From Calycina herbarum (lineage: Eukaryota; Ascomycota; Leotiomycetes; Helotiales; Pezizellaceae): a stretch of DNA of 40,000 nucleotides. The notes beneath the pieces were generated by a model. The model saw only the letters and a program-made list of their open reading frames with translations. It was not told the DNA's origin and searched no databases. The stretch is from contig LLEY01000302.1 in the NCBI GenBank assembly GCA_001414485.1, positions 1-40,000 on the forward strand. The letters run 5' to 3'. Positions 20,762 through 32,510 of the stretch are shown here, one piece after another. How positions within the stretch are numbered: position 1 is the stretch's first letter; each line of letters begins with the position of its first letter. The position numbers were made by a program, and so were the translations under genes.

Positions 20762-21764
20762 TATTTAACGTTAAGCGGATTCTAGCTCGCGTAGGCTAGG
20801 TCCTAGAAAGTCTTAGTATTAAGCAAATGACGCTAGGGGGGTGCCCTAGGCTATAGGGGGTGTAAAAGAAAGTACGCTAATTTATAAGAGATAGTTTAAA
20901 GAGAAGCCCTACTTCTGGAACAGCTCTCGTTCTTAATTAGTTTAAAAGTATTATAAGAGGTAGATCTTAGTATAAAACTTTGTCTTATAGTAGACCTTAT
21001 AAAAGAGTTCCTTGTAGTATAGGCTAAAGAGAAGTTGTAGATTCCTTTTAGCCTTTGTAAGTAGTTCTAGGGCTACTCTATTTACTAGCTAATAAAAGAG
21101 AAGGTGGAATTGAGTTTTTCCTCTACTATACTTATACTTACCTGAGGTAAGTAGTATGTTAAGGTAGAAGAAGCGAAGGTGATATAGGTTAAAGTCTCTG
21201 TGGCTAGAGTAAGCGGCGATTAGGCGAGCTAGGACCTCTCTTAGTAGGTAAAGTGTCTTTAGCTTTAAGGACTAGTTAATAAGTCCTAGGTCTTTGTATA
21301 GACTAGGAGCTGTAGTATTCTAGAGCTTCTTTATAAGCTGAGTCTCTAACTCTTTAACCTCTCTCTTAAGCGTAGCAGTACAGAGTAGAGAAGAAGAAGG
21401 AGGAGGAGAAGACAAAGAGTTAAGCGAGAGTAGCCGAGCGCCTCTCCCTGTAGCTCTATCTACTATCTCGTTCTCTTTGATTCCTATGTAACTAGGGCAC
21501 TACTTAGTATAAACTTTCCTAGGGTATAATAGAGCTAACTTGTTAACTCTATTAAAGGTCTCTTATAAGGTGCTATAAGACTAGTAGGTTAGTTATAGTA
21601 TTACTTTAAGGTTGTTAAGGCAGATCTAGCACTTCTTAGCTAGGGGCTAGAAGGAAGAGGAGATAGCTAGTTCTAGTCTATAAAGAGCAGCTCTAGCCTC
21701 TATATCGTAGATCTTAAGTGCTATACCGAAGGAGTAAACCTTAGTATTAAGGATAGCTCCCCCT
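20762..21764 (-). pseudogene. LINE ORF2 3' part: end of RNase H and C-terminus
   Basis: From the G4 insertion point leftwards the minus strand continues the RNase H domain (SFGIALKIYDIEARAALYR, about 21735-21680) and then the typical end CPSYIGIKENEIVDRATGRGA-like segment (about 21505-21440), a Ser-rich linker and a coiled, Leu-rich C-terminal part. Bases below about 21130 probably include the 3' UTR. Only RIP-type stops. Confidence 0.75.
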
Positions 21765-21769
21765 CTTAT

Positions 21770-22001
21770 TATTACGGCGCTGGTCCGTAACACGTGATTC
21801 TCGGTCCTACACGTAACCGTCAGAGCCGCAACGCTTGGACGGATTTATAACGAGATTAAAGGCTCTTTATAGTTAGCAGGAATACCTCTTTTTCGTAGGG
21901 TATATATTCTACATTCCCTTATTCTTAGAACTATAGCTTTAAATTCTCGAATATATATATATATACTCTTATACCTTTGCCTTTAGATATAGAACGTGAT
22001 A
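21770..22001 (+). repeat. G4 5' LTR
   Basis: Begins with the inverted-repeat-like GGCGCTGGTCCGTAACACG block and ends ACGTGATA. Pairs with 27575-27806. A further fragment of this family is at 39908-39970. Confidence 0.9.
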
Positions 22002-22099
22002 TTATTTAAAGCTTAACCCTTTTTACTCCCTACGAAGGATTATAATATCGACCAGATTCTACGCTCGTAATAGCTAGAAGATCTTACACTCGTAATAGT

Positions 22100-23500
22100 A
22101 TGATTACAACCCTCCTCCTCCGCCTATAACAGCCTCTCTTCCTATAAACAGATCCCTCGAGCATCTCTGCGTCTATAACGACTTATCTCCTTAAAAGACA
22201 CGCCTACAACGGCCTATATAACCTTTTTTATAACCCTTCCCTACCTTCTCCTCCTTCCTTTCCGATAATATAATAGCCGACACTCGAAGTAGTTATAGTA
22301 GAAAAGAGAAGACACCTACTAGCTCGTCTCGAACCGAGCTTTAACAACCGGATAACACCCCTAGAGTCGCCCCTCCCTCGCCTGCCTCCCCTACGATAAG
22401 CGAGCCTTCTATAGACAAAAACGTTCGTTTACGGGCTGAAATCCTCTCTTTACGTATACAACTCTACTAAACCTCGTTGCTTATAAACCACTTTGACAAC
22501 CCTCTTCTAAGCTACGAGTATACGCAAGCCCTCTAAGAGGCTACTACCGACTCCTCCTGTTCCCGATTTAGTTCTAACAATTCTACTCGTAAGTTCTAAG
22601 ATAGCGAGAAACTTAAGGACAGCATCTCCCCGTTATATAAAGCCTGGCGGATTATCCTAGCTAGCAAAATAAGAAAGAACCTCTTCGAGAACGAATAAGA
22701 TAAACTTACCTTCGTCTTTATAGCTACTTCTGGCGTAGTATAAGAGCACCTAGAACCATAGATAGATTTCAGTTCCCCTACCTTATTTATAGACGTTATA
22801 GATATACTTACATATCTAGATACCTTATTCGTAGATAGTAACAAAGCTATAGAGGCCTATAAGGTCTTCTATAAACTCTTAATATAAGAGGGCGAGACTT
22901 TTACTATGTTTAAAGCAACCTTCTTAAGCCTTATAACTAAGGCTTATATCCTGTTAAGTAAGTAGTCCGAAGATTTATACTAGAAGCTTACGCTAGCTCT
23001 CTAAGTAAGTATCTCGCTAGTCTAAATCACTCTAGCAACCTTTAACCAGTTATATAACCGCTATTACTCTGTCTATTAAGACGGGGTAACTATTAAGGAA
23101 CGCCTTATAGCTCGCTACAACCGTCGCCTACCTATAAGAGGTTTCCCTACCGGCTACGGATTAACTTACTAACTTCCGGCTCTACGTACTACTATTAGTT
23201 ATCCGCCAACCCAAAGCCCGGTTCGTTACTCTCTAGTTACGGACTGTAAGACTCCTTTGCCTACTCGTAAGAGTACGACTCCTGTCTAGGATATAGCAAA
23301 CGTTATCTATTATAATTACGATAAACCTAGGCACTACGCTAGTAAATACCCTCTTTCTTAAAAACCCTCTACAGCTATTAAGCTATTAGAAGACGCTGAA
23401 AACTCGCTTACAGACTCCTACGGACTACAAGCGTCTAGAGAAGAATCAGCTGACGAGGAACTCGTCTATAAGAACTCGAGAAAAGAATAGCTCTAAAGTA
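22100..23500 (+). pseudogene. G4 gag with RIP-mutated zinc knuckle
   Basis: Plus-strand frame rich in Pro/Ser at the start (22240-22420), then a capsid-like region, and a zinc knuckle at 23308-23349 reading YYNYDKPRHYASKY. Aligned to C-X2-C-X4-H-X4-C, all three Cys positions are Tyr, while the His is kept. TGC/TGT to TAC/TAT is a G to A change in a TpG context, exactly what RIP produces on the opposite strand. Confidence 0.8.
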
Positions 23501-23559
23501 AGTCTCCTCTTTAGAGCAAAACAAACTTAGATCTTAATCTCTTAATCTAAGTTATATAA

Positions 23560-23960
23560 TAGACAGAAAGGCTTTTACAACTATATATACTTTAATTAAG
23601 AATAGATATACTTTTAATATTACTAGACTTATTAATACTAGAGTAAATAGATAGCTATTTATTAACATAGCTTTAGCTAACTAGTTAAGTTAATATTATA
23701 GATAGGCTATAGAAAAGCTATTATACGTAATATTAATTATAGGGTTTAATAGATATAAAGGACTAGTAATTACTAGCGTCATTCGCTTAACACTGAGTAT
23801 CGACAGACAACAGTTTACTAATACGCTCTTCTTAATCATTAATATTAGTAGACACGATATTATTATCAGCTGTTAATAGCTTACAGACGTAAACGTAAAA
23901 TTAGCAGTCCGTAGCTGTAAGATTAAGTAGCTAGAATCCCTTCCCCTAGTTCGTCGATTC
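23560..23960 (+). pseudogene. G4 aspartic protease region
   Basis: LINTRVN at about 23627-23647 corresponds to the retroviral-type protease box LI-D-T/S-G, with Asp changed to Asn and Gly to Arg. Position between the gag zinc knuckle and reverse transcriptase supports the call. Confidence 0.65.
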
Positions 23961-24589
23961 AATTACTTAGTACTTATTACTAGAGAATCGATAACTATCT
24001 CCTCGCTAGACCTCTAGGCTTAGGAGGATATAGAGAACCGCGACCTCCGCTAGAATACTATAGAGGAATCTATATTAATCTATTCGATACTGCCTCGAAG
24101 CTAGCGCCAAACCCCGCTACTAGTCACTCTTAAGGAAATTCTAGATAAAAGCTTTTAGTAAGACCTCGTCTCTGCCTAGAATAGAATATAGGTCCTTATT
24201 CCTAACCGCTAACAACGTTATCGATCCTCCTTAGGAAAACGTTTAGTTATAGACTGTAAAGCAGCTATAAGCTCGCTTACAGACATCTATAAACCTACAG
24301 AAGACTTCGCTATTAATATCTATTATATTAGAGCTACTACTTTTAAACTTAACCTTCAAAAGCACGATAACGAAGTCTTCTTCACTAGCTTATAAGAGAT
24401 CGACTATACTCTTATAGATAGGTTATATATAGAGCTCTCTTTAGTAGATTACGCTTTAGACAAACAACTAGTAGAATAGAACGTTCGCTAGGAATATATA
24501 GACTTTAAGGATGTCTTTTTAAAGAGAGCTTTAGACGAGCTTCCTCTACTACGAAACTAAGTCGACTACTAGATCGAACTTACAGGTCC

Positions 24590-25200
24590 GAATACTCTAT
24601 CGTATAGCCTATTATATAGGATAACAACTAAGGAACTTCTAGCTATAAAGTAGTATATCCTTAATAACCTCGATAAAGGGTTTATTATTCCTAGCCACGC
24701 TCCTTTCGCCTCTCTAGTACTGTTTATAAAGAAGCCTAACAGAAGCTTATAACTCTATATCGACTACCGGAAACTTAACAACCTTACTTATAAGGACTAG
24801 CACCCTCTTCTACTAATCGACGAAACTCTTATATAAATCACTAGTACTAAAATCCTTATAAAGCTTAACATTCGTTAAGCTTTTAACCGTATACGTATAG
24901 AACTAGAGTTAGAAGAACTTATAACCTTTCAGACCCGTTATAGCACGTTTAAATATAAGGTGTTGCCTTTCGGCTTAACTAACAGTCCTGCTATACACCA
25001 GAGGTATATAAATAGCGTTCTTATAGAATATCTTAATAACTTTTATATAGCTTACCTTAATAATATTCTTATATACTCTAATAATAAGCTCGAACACGTT
25101 AAACACGTCTATAAGGTCTTAGAACGGCTCTATAAAGCTAGGCTATAAGTAGATATTAAGAAGATAGAGTTCTACGTTACTTATACAAAGTACCTTAGTT
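24590..25200 (+). pseudogene. G4 reverse transcriptase
   Basis: Contains LPFGLTNSP (about 24963-24990, family LPFGLTNAP) and the catalytic box YLNNILIYS (25053-25079), where both Asp of YLDD are Asn. An open stretch 24960-25148 without stops remains, the longest surviving piece. Synthesis of cDNA would be impossible without the two Asp. Confidence 0.85.
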
Positions 25201-25429
25201 TTATTATCTCTATAGACAGAATCGAAGTTAACCTAGAGAAGATCTCAGCAATCGTTTCCTAGAAATATCCTAGTACTATTAAGGGTATCTAGTCTTTCCT
25301 AGGTTTTTATAACTTCTACTAACGTTTTATTTAGGATTATAGACGGATTACTTGTCTACTAAACTATCTTACAGGTAAGGAAGTGCTGTTTAAGTTCGAC
25401 TTAGAATATAAGAAGGCTTTTAATATATT

Positions 25430-25870
25430 AAAAGAAGCCTTAGTTACCGCCTCTCTCTTATACTACTTTACAGCCGATTTAGAGACTATGGTTAAGACTA
25501 ACGCTTCTAACGGAGTAGTTACGGCTATAATATTATAATATATATCTGAAACCGAACTGTAGAGACCTGTAGGCTACTTCTTAAAGACGATAAACCCTGC
25601 TAAGCTAAACTACCAAATCTATAATAAAGAGATGTTAGCTATTATACGCTCTTTTAGACAATAGTAAGCGGATCTTGCTTAGACTAGCTCCTAGATTAAG
25701 GTCTTCACCGATTACAAGGCTTTAGAGTACTTTATAACCTCTAAAACCTTAAACTAGCGGTAAGCGAGATAGGCAGAGTTTCTATTAGAGTTCTATTTTA
25801 TAATTACGTTTTAATCTAGTAAGTAGAATAAGAAAACGGACACGCTAACACGCTGAGACTAAGACGTTAA
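25430..25870 (+). pseudogene. G4 RNase H
   Basis: TNASNGVV at about 25496-25520 corresponds to the first catalytic motif TDASxxxxG (Asp to Asn). Follows the reverse transcriptase directly, as in all Ty3/gypsy elements. Confidence 0.75.
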
Positions 25871-26099
25871 CCTATAGAACAACCTAAAAGCGTCTATAAG
25901 ATAATAAACCTTGCTTATATTTAATTAGTTAGATCTACGTATTACTACTCGATTAGAACCTTCTATAACATTAGCCTTAGTTACCTTAGAACCCTTGCTT
26001 AACCTTGTTAACTAGTTACTTACTACTAACTATAACTCTTTAGACTTAGAAGACGACTAAACGAAAGCTACCTACGGGTACTAAAACTAGATAATAGAG

Positions 26100-27050
26100 A
26101 ACAGCTTACTTCTTTAGCAAAAGAGACTCGTAGTTCCTAATTAAGACACCTTATAGACGGACCTAATCCGTGAAGCTTACGTATAAGTATCTACGGCTTA
26201 CCCTAGACGGATAAAGACAGTAGCTATCCTTACCTATAGATACTAGTAGAAAGGTTTACAGACGTCTGTAGAAACCTATATTAGTAACTACGGAGACTGT
26301 CGACGTGCTATAGTTCCTTATAACCGTAAACCTAGGTTTTTATACCTGTTACTAGTTCTAGAACGTCCCTGGCAGTATATCACTATAGACTATAAGTCTT
26401 TCCCTACTAATAAACAAGGTTACGATACCTTATAGGTAGTTATAGATTGCCTAACTAAGTAATTAGTCTCGATCCTCTATCTAAAGACAGTTATAGCCTA
26501 AGATATAGCTCGAATATATGTTATATAGATCTATTGAACCTACGGCTATCTATAAAGCATTATTTTAGACTATGGACTATAGTTTATTTCTTCTTTCTAG
26601 TCTGAATTCTATAGAATCCTTAGTATAAAGCTTAAGCTATTTACTACTTTCTACCTATAAACTAACAGATAAACCGAAATCATAAACCAATAGATTGATT
26701 AACGTCTATAGCCTTTTATTAGTTACTATTAAGACAACTAGAGCGAACTTGTCTCTATTCTAGACTACGCTTAGCTTACGCTTCTATTTAGAGTCTAGGT
26801 AGGCTCTTACTCTTTAAAGTAATTAACAGATATATAGCTACTACGTCCTTTGATTAGAACTGTCTAGATAAATCCGTAACAGTCTACGAATAGCTTAACT
26901 AGACCGATGTAGAGGCACTTATACAGAGAATATACGACACTTAGACCGTAGCAAAGGAATTAGTTAGTAAAGTATAAGACTACTATATAAGGTCTACGAA
27001 CCAGATTCGAAGAGCGGTAGACTTTAACGTAGACGACTTTGTTTAAGTAT
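26100..27050 (+). pseudogene. G4 integrase
   Basis: The zinc-binding region is damaged (Tyr in place of Cys near 26290). The core begins ITIDYKSF (about 26380-26402, first Asp) and has ILDYGL-F (about 26560-26580, second Asp); the frame continues to TDRQ-E-type sequence near 26660-26690. Stops are TAA/TAG. Confidence 0.75.
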
Positions 27051-27264
27051 TGACTTATAATTAGAAGACAGACTGGCCGAGCTATAAGCTAGATAGACAA
27101 AACAAGGGTCTGTTCTAGATTATAGCCTGCGAAGGATACTCTTTCCAGCTTAAACTGCTAGACCACTTCTGTATACACCCTGTATTCCACTTGTCACTGC
27201 TCTATAAGGCTGCTATAGATCCGTTACCTAGATAGGTAAACAAACCACCCCTGCTAATATAGGT

Positions 27265-27425
27265 TATAGATTAGGAAGAGTAGGAAGTAGAAGAAGTCTT
27301 AGCTATAAAGGCAGTTTGTAGAAAGCTCTAATATAGGGTTTAATAGTTAGGCTATAACCCTAATCTATAGTAGTATCCGGCCTCGAATTTTAAGTATTAC
27401 CTATATAAATTACGCGATTTTCACC
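27265..27425 (+). pseudogene. G4 chromodomain at the end of pol
   Basis: VEEVLAIKAVCRKL, then YRV and LGYNP, with stops in the Trp/Gln positions, then YPASNF, matching the chromodomain pattern (E-x-x-L-x-x-R ... Y-x-V-x-W-x-G-Y ... W-x-P). A C-terminal chromodomain defines chromoviruses and steers integration to marked chromatin. Confidence 0.7.
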
Positions 27426-27560
27426 TTACTAATCTAGCCTGCGCTAGTCTACTAAGGGCTTTACAAAGCTGGATATAAGCGTAGGAAGACGGAATAGACG
27501 ATTACGATTATCTAATAGACGATTTAGTCGTAATATAAAGCTTATAGATAAGCTTTTTCT

Positions 27561-27571
27561 AAAAGGGAGGG
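27561..27571 (+). other. G4 polypurine tract
   Basis: AAAAGGGAGGG a few bases before the 3' LTR start at 27575, the primer site for plus-strand synthesis. Confidence 0.8.
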
Positions 27572-27574
27572 TAA

Positions 27575-27806
27575 TATTACAGCGCTAGTCTATAACACGT
27601 GATTCTCGGTCCTATACGTGACCGTCAGAGCTACAACGCTTAGACGGATTTATAACGAGATTAAAGGCTCTTTATAGTTAGTAGGAATACCCCTTTTTCG
27701 TAGGGTATATATTCTACATTCTCTCATTCTTAGAACTATAGCTTTAAATTCTCGAATATATACATATATACTCTTATACCTTTGCCTTCAGATATAGAAC
27801 GTGACA
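27575..27806 (+). repeat. G4 3' LTR
   Basis: Begins TATTACAGCGCTAG, ends ACGTGACA, 232 bp like its partner. The two differ mainly by C/T and G/A changes, as expected from RIP of a once identical pair. Confidence 0.9.
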
Positions 27807-27811
27807 CTTAT

Positions 27812-30810
27812 TAGACAGACACCTCTACTAGTTCTCTTATCTTCTAAGTAAGAGCTATCAGAGAAGATAACTAAGTCTGTATCAGGGATAGTAGTAAGGA
27901 ATTTAAGGAATCTAGCTTTATAAGAGTCCTTGGTTCCTCTAGAGTCAAGCCCCTCTATTTCTAGAAGGCGGGCTTGCTAGTTAAAGCCTCTATTCTACGG
28001 TAGGTCTTAGAGAGGGTTGATCTCTTTAAAGAGAGGGAGAGCCTTATAAGCACGATAAGTAAGCCTAGCTTTAGAGCAAGGGTTATTAATACAACGTTTT
28101 AGTAGGTGAGCTAGGTTGAGTTATCAAGTCCTAGCTTTAAGTGCTTTGCTTCTACTTATAAGACTAATCTTAGAAGTAAGGAGGCTAGATTTTATAAGAA
28201 GTACTAAGGTAGAAGTAGTCTTATATACTAGGAGGATAATCCTAGTATACTTAGCTACTACTCTATCTAGTAGAGTAAGATAGCAGCTAATTCAATTATT
28301 TTTTATACTCTGTGCCTGGCCCTCTCTTGCCCTAGCATATCTGGGGAACCAGGTCTCGCTTCTAAAGTAGACGATAGATAGGATATAAGCAGTAGTAGCT
28401 TATTTAAGTAAGTATAAGAGAGAGCCTCGTATAGTGTTTGTTGTTTCCTTTAAAGTACTAGCTACGAGTATAGCCTTACTAGCTATTCTTCTAACATAGT
28501 TATAGAAGGTAAGACGAGAGTTAAAGAAGATACTAAGCTACTGAAGCTCTTATATAGATTCTATTATTTTTCCTTCTACTATAATAGAAGGAGGGAGCTA
28601 GATACCTCTTCTCTTTTACTTTCTCTTATAAGAGAAGTGAATAAGTTTAGACTTCTTAGTATTAAAGGTAATCCCCTCTTCTGTCCTCTAAGCTAGTGTA
28701 CTAGCTACTTGTTTTATAAGGACTATAGTATTCCTTGCCTTAGAGGGCTCAAAAGCAAGTAGTCTAATGTCGTCGGCGTAGCCGAACCTTTAAAGTGTTA
28801 GGAGAGAGCCTACTCCTAGGGTAAAGAGTAGCTAGATATAGAGTATAAAGAGAATAGGCGAGATAGGCGAGCTCTAGGGTAGCCTACACTGAAGAGAGGT
28901 AGATACTCCTATTTCTCTATCTAGCTTTACTTTAATAGATCTACTAGATAGGAAGGAGGTAACCTATACTATAAAGCTATATAGCTACTCTTACTCTTAA
29001 AGTCTTTTAATTAGCTAGCTTAGAAGAACAGTGTTAAAGGCACCTTTGATATCGAGTGTAAGAAGAGAAGCCTCTTACTTCTCCTTAAGTACTTTCTCTA
29101 TATCAAAGGTAAGATAGGTTATAAGGTCTGTAGCTACTCTTAGTAGAAGAGCTTTGAACTAGTTCGGTTCAAGAATAGTATACTTAATAATAATCTAAGA
29201 TACTCTCTTTACTAGAAGCCTCTCGAGGCCCTTTCTAAGAACCGAGAGTAGAGAGATTAGCTAGTATACGCGAGGAGGCGACTTATCCTTCTTATTTAGC
29301 TTCAGGATAATAGCTATAATAGCTATACAGAAGATCTTTAGGTAGAAGCCTATCTCTATACACCCCTTAAACAGTAAATAGACTAAGTATAAGATCTGAG
29401 GCTAGGCTGTCTTAAAGACACCTATAACAAGTTCGTCCTCCTCTAGAGCAGTAGAGGCCTTTCCTAGAACTGATTCCTCAACCTCGCGTAGAGTAAGAGC
29501 TATCCAAGGTAGAGAATAAGTAGAGGTAGTCGAGGTGTCAGTTAGTATATCTCTGACTTCTGCCTTATTTATAAGTAGTTCTTATACTAGGATCTTCTAT
29601 TTCTCCTAAGTAGTAAAGCCTAGTTGCTCTACAGAGTCCTTTAAAGGAGGGGACCTGTAGACCCTTATACTCTAGTACTACTTATAAATCTTAAAGACGT
29701 CCTTACTCTTTATAGCTTTGTTAATTAGACTACGGAAGTATTCTCTCTTTACCTTTTAGATCTCTCTTTAAAGTATTCTCTAGAGGCCTTTAATAGACTT
29801 TATACTAGCTCCTAGCCTTTATATCTTTCTAGCCTCGGTAGCTGTAGATTAGCACTCCTTGTTCTACCAAGAGTGTCTACCCTTATAACCAAGCCCTCGC
29901 TTAGTACTACTAAGGTACGTTCTATGTACACTCTTAATAATAAACTCTACTAAAGTCTTAAGTAAGTTCCTGTCTAGTTATTCTATAAGCTTAAAGAGCT
30001 ACTGCTCTTGAAGCTTTCCTTGAAGTACTATCTTAAAGACTTTAACGTTGAGAATACTAAGCTTAAGCGAGGAGTCCTTCCTAGCTAGTCTACTAGTATA
30101 TAGTAGGCTAGTAAGGACTAGGAGGTAATCTAAGCTACACTTAAAGGCTAGGTTAACCTCTAAGGTTACCCCTCTTTAATAGAGGCTACTAGAGTAGAAG
30201 GCTAGGTCTAGCGTGTTCCCTAGGCTATAGGTTTGTATACTAGGAGAGGTAGTAAGTTAAAGTCCTTTACTCTCTATCCAGTCGATAAGCGAGGGAGCTT
30301 ATATACTCTCTAGGCCTAGGAAGTCTAGCTGCTAGAGCTAGCTCTTTAGATTAAAGTTACCAACTATAAAGATATTTGTTGTAGAAATATATTAAGAGGC
30401 TAGAATAAGGCTAATAGCCTCCCTAGCTTCCCTAGTACCGAGAGGAGCGTTATATACATTAAGTATATATAGCGGGGGGCTTTATAAGAGGGTAATTAAG
30501 GCGTAAACAAGGTCTCGGTATTAAAGCGAGGGAGTAATAGGGGTCTGCTAACTTACAAAGATCCTAGCCCCTTTATATATAAAGGAGAGTACCTTAGAAG
30601 GTCCAGCGTTCTAGTCGTATATAGGTGTAAAGTAGTCGTAGTTCGGGTAGCGTCTTATAATCTAGCAGCTAATCTCTCTTAAGTAGATATACGGTTCTTG
30701 AATAAGTACTACGTCGACTTGCCTAACATGTACTAGCTGTAGTACAAGCTCCTAGTATCCGCTAGACTTATATATGTTGATTTGTAGTACTTAAAGACAG
30801 TGGTTCTTCG
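27812..30810 (-). pseudogene. LINE ORF2: endonuclease, reverse transcriptase, start of RNase H
   Basis: Minus-strand order. Endonuclease: VVLIQEPYIYL (about 30720-30685; the Glu is catalytic) and IFIVGNFNLKS (about 30380-30341; family GDFN, Asp to Asn). Reverse transcriptase: catalytic YADD intact at 28780-28769, preceded by Gly and followed by IRLLAFEPSK. RNase H starts with LVIFSDSSY (about 27872-27846, family SDGS), then the frame is cut by G4 and resumes at 21764. The product would nick DNA and prime reverse transcription at the nick. RIP-type stops elsewhere. Confidence 0.85.
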
Positions 30811-31189
30811 CGTATCCTTATCTACTTATAAAGAGACTATAATAGTAGAGTTCCAGGTTCTTTGTATAGGGGGGGCGTATACTGTTTCTTCTATAGAGGT
30901 GTCTTTAAAGAGTTCTTCTCTTTAAGGTAAAGAAGGTATCGAGGAAAAGAGGGAGAGAGAAGAGGAATCAACTACTCTCGCTTATAGAGTAGCTAGAATA
31001 ACCTGTTCTAGGCTACTATAGGGAGAGTTAAGCTTACTTCTAATTCATAGTTTATTATATGCTTAGTATATATTCCTTCTATTCTTAGCTATAGAGCGTG
31101 TTCCTGAGGTTCCTGGTCTAAGTGGATATCTAGGGTCGTCTAAGAGGTGTAGGCTACTATAGTATAGGTACTTTAGCTTATATTATATA

Positions 31190-32490
31190 TGGTTTAGATA
31201 CTCTAGGTATAAGTCTTCAGTGTACTAAGTAGTACTACAAAGATAACATCTTTAGTTCTTTCTACAAATCCTTTAATTATACCACCCTTAGCACTTAGAG
31301 TACTAAACAACTGAAGAGACCTTAGAAAGAGACTTGAAGAAGACTCTTCTTTTGAGGAGAGATGTTATATCTAGGATAGTGTAATTCTAAGCCTCTTCTT
31401 CTTTAAAGAAGATAGTCTAAGAGGTAAAGAATACCTTACTAGAGAGCGATTTACTTAATATATCGACTTTTATAAGAGCTACTCTGATTCGTTCTTTTAT
31501 TACTATAGCTACTACTTCGGTAGTAGTAGGGGTAAGAGTTAAAGTAATTACTCCTTTGTTATTAATTTCAACAGCTTTAGTATTTCGAGGTATCCTAGAT
31601 AGGTAATATACTGCCTAGTTTTATAAGGTCTTGATCCTAGCTACTAAGAATAGAGTCTATATAAATGCTTTCTTTGTTATTAGAAGGGCCTCTAGAGCTT
31701 TCTTATTTTTAGGTATAATAGTAAATCTAGAGTTAACCGAGAGAACCTCTTATATAAGCTCTTTATAACTTATTTTTAGGTTATAAAGTATAAGGAAGAT
31801 AGTAAGAGTAGAGTGCTTTCTTTTAGAGGAATTAGGAAGAAGTCGGATAAAGACTCTAAGGTCTAGTTTAGCTAGCGAGTTCTTGTTCTTCTTCTTCTGT
31901 ATTGTCGAGGAAGAGAGAGAGAGAGGTGGAATTGTTATTGATGCCGAGGTTGTGTTTTCAGGCGCTAAGGCATTCTTTGCAGTCTGTGTATACGAGAATT
32001 TTTCTCTTAGAGCTAGAGGGGGGGAGAGAGTCGGGGAGGGCGTAGGGCCGCCTCTATGTATAATAGAGAGGGTTTCTAAGGTCGAAGATAGTAGGGGAGG
32101 TGTCTCTAAGGTGTATGCTTAGTAGAATAAGAGGCTAATATTAGCTACTTAAGTATAAAAGACTCGGAGGTAGAGTAGGAGGTTAGAGGGAGCTTTGTCG
32201 AGTATAGTACTTAGATAGTAATCTACAGCTTCTATAGTTCCTTTGAAGAAGGTTTAGCCTATAGAACTACGTTCTAAGGCTTTAGTAGTTACTAAGACGA
32301 AGTGTTACTATATGTTTAAGAGAGGGAGAATTAGACATACTCCCTCTCTACCTAGACCTCTTTTTAGAGGCGGCGGAAGAGCTAGAGGCCTTCTTAGAGA
32401 GGTTTCCATAGAAGGAAATCAGCTTATTTAGTATAAGCAAGTGAGAACGAGTGATTTAGAATAAAAAATTCAGTCTCGAAAAAAGGTTAT
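31190..32490 (-). pseudogene. LINE ORF1 (RNA-binding protein) with Cys-rich knuckles
   Basis: Minus strand: a basic region with RVFIRLLP (about 31860-31835), a central domain with SRIPRNTKAVEI (about 31600-31565), and near the end two Cys/His-type knuckles (31292-31213) reading C..W, ICRKN, RCYLCSTT, with Tyr or stop codons at some expected positions. ORF1 of Tad-type LINEs binds the element RNA. The first part (32490-31900) is Ser/Pro-rich and poorly conserved. Confidence 0.7.
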
Positions 32491-32495
32491 ATATG

Positions 32496-32510
32496 TTCTT
32501 CTAAGCTATT
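32496..32510. repeat. LINE target-site duplication, right copy
   Basis: TTCTTCTAAGCTATT, identical to 20725-20739; after it the G2 pol sequence resumes exactly where it stopped. Confidence 0.95.

Larger units (their letters stand above)
21770..27806 (+). mobile_element. G4: Ty3/gypsy chromovirus with paired 232-bp LTRs
   Basis: Complete element, 6037 bp, target duplication CTTAT at 21765-21769 and 27807-27811. LTRs at 21770-22001 and 27575-27806 are both 232 bp and start TATTAC (TGTTAC before RIP). Plus-strand order: gag with zinc knuckle, protease, reverse transcriptase, RNase H, integrase, chromodomain, polypurine tract, as in chromoviruses. It sits inside the RNase H region of the LINE. 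RIP stops in all domains, so dead. Confidence 0.9.
20740..32495 (-). mobile_element. Tad-like LINE (non-LTR retrotransposon), split by G4
   Basis: Flanked by a 15-bp target duplication and ended on the left by a (TTTA)n tract, the complement of an (AAAT)n tail, so the 3' end is on the left. About 5.7 kb after removal of G4. Minus-strand order: ORF1, endonuclease, reverse transcriptase, RNase H, 3' region. Architecture with CCHC-bearing ORF1, APE-type endonuclease and RNase H fits the Tad/I group of fungi. RIP-degraded. Confidence 0.85.

Noticed and set aside
22596..22844. Minus-strand 82-codon frame
   Set aside because: Antisense to the gag frame of G4; no motif.
31883..32122. Plus-strand 79-codon frame
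   Set aside because: Antisense to LINE ORF1 on the minus strand, low-complexity composition.
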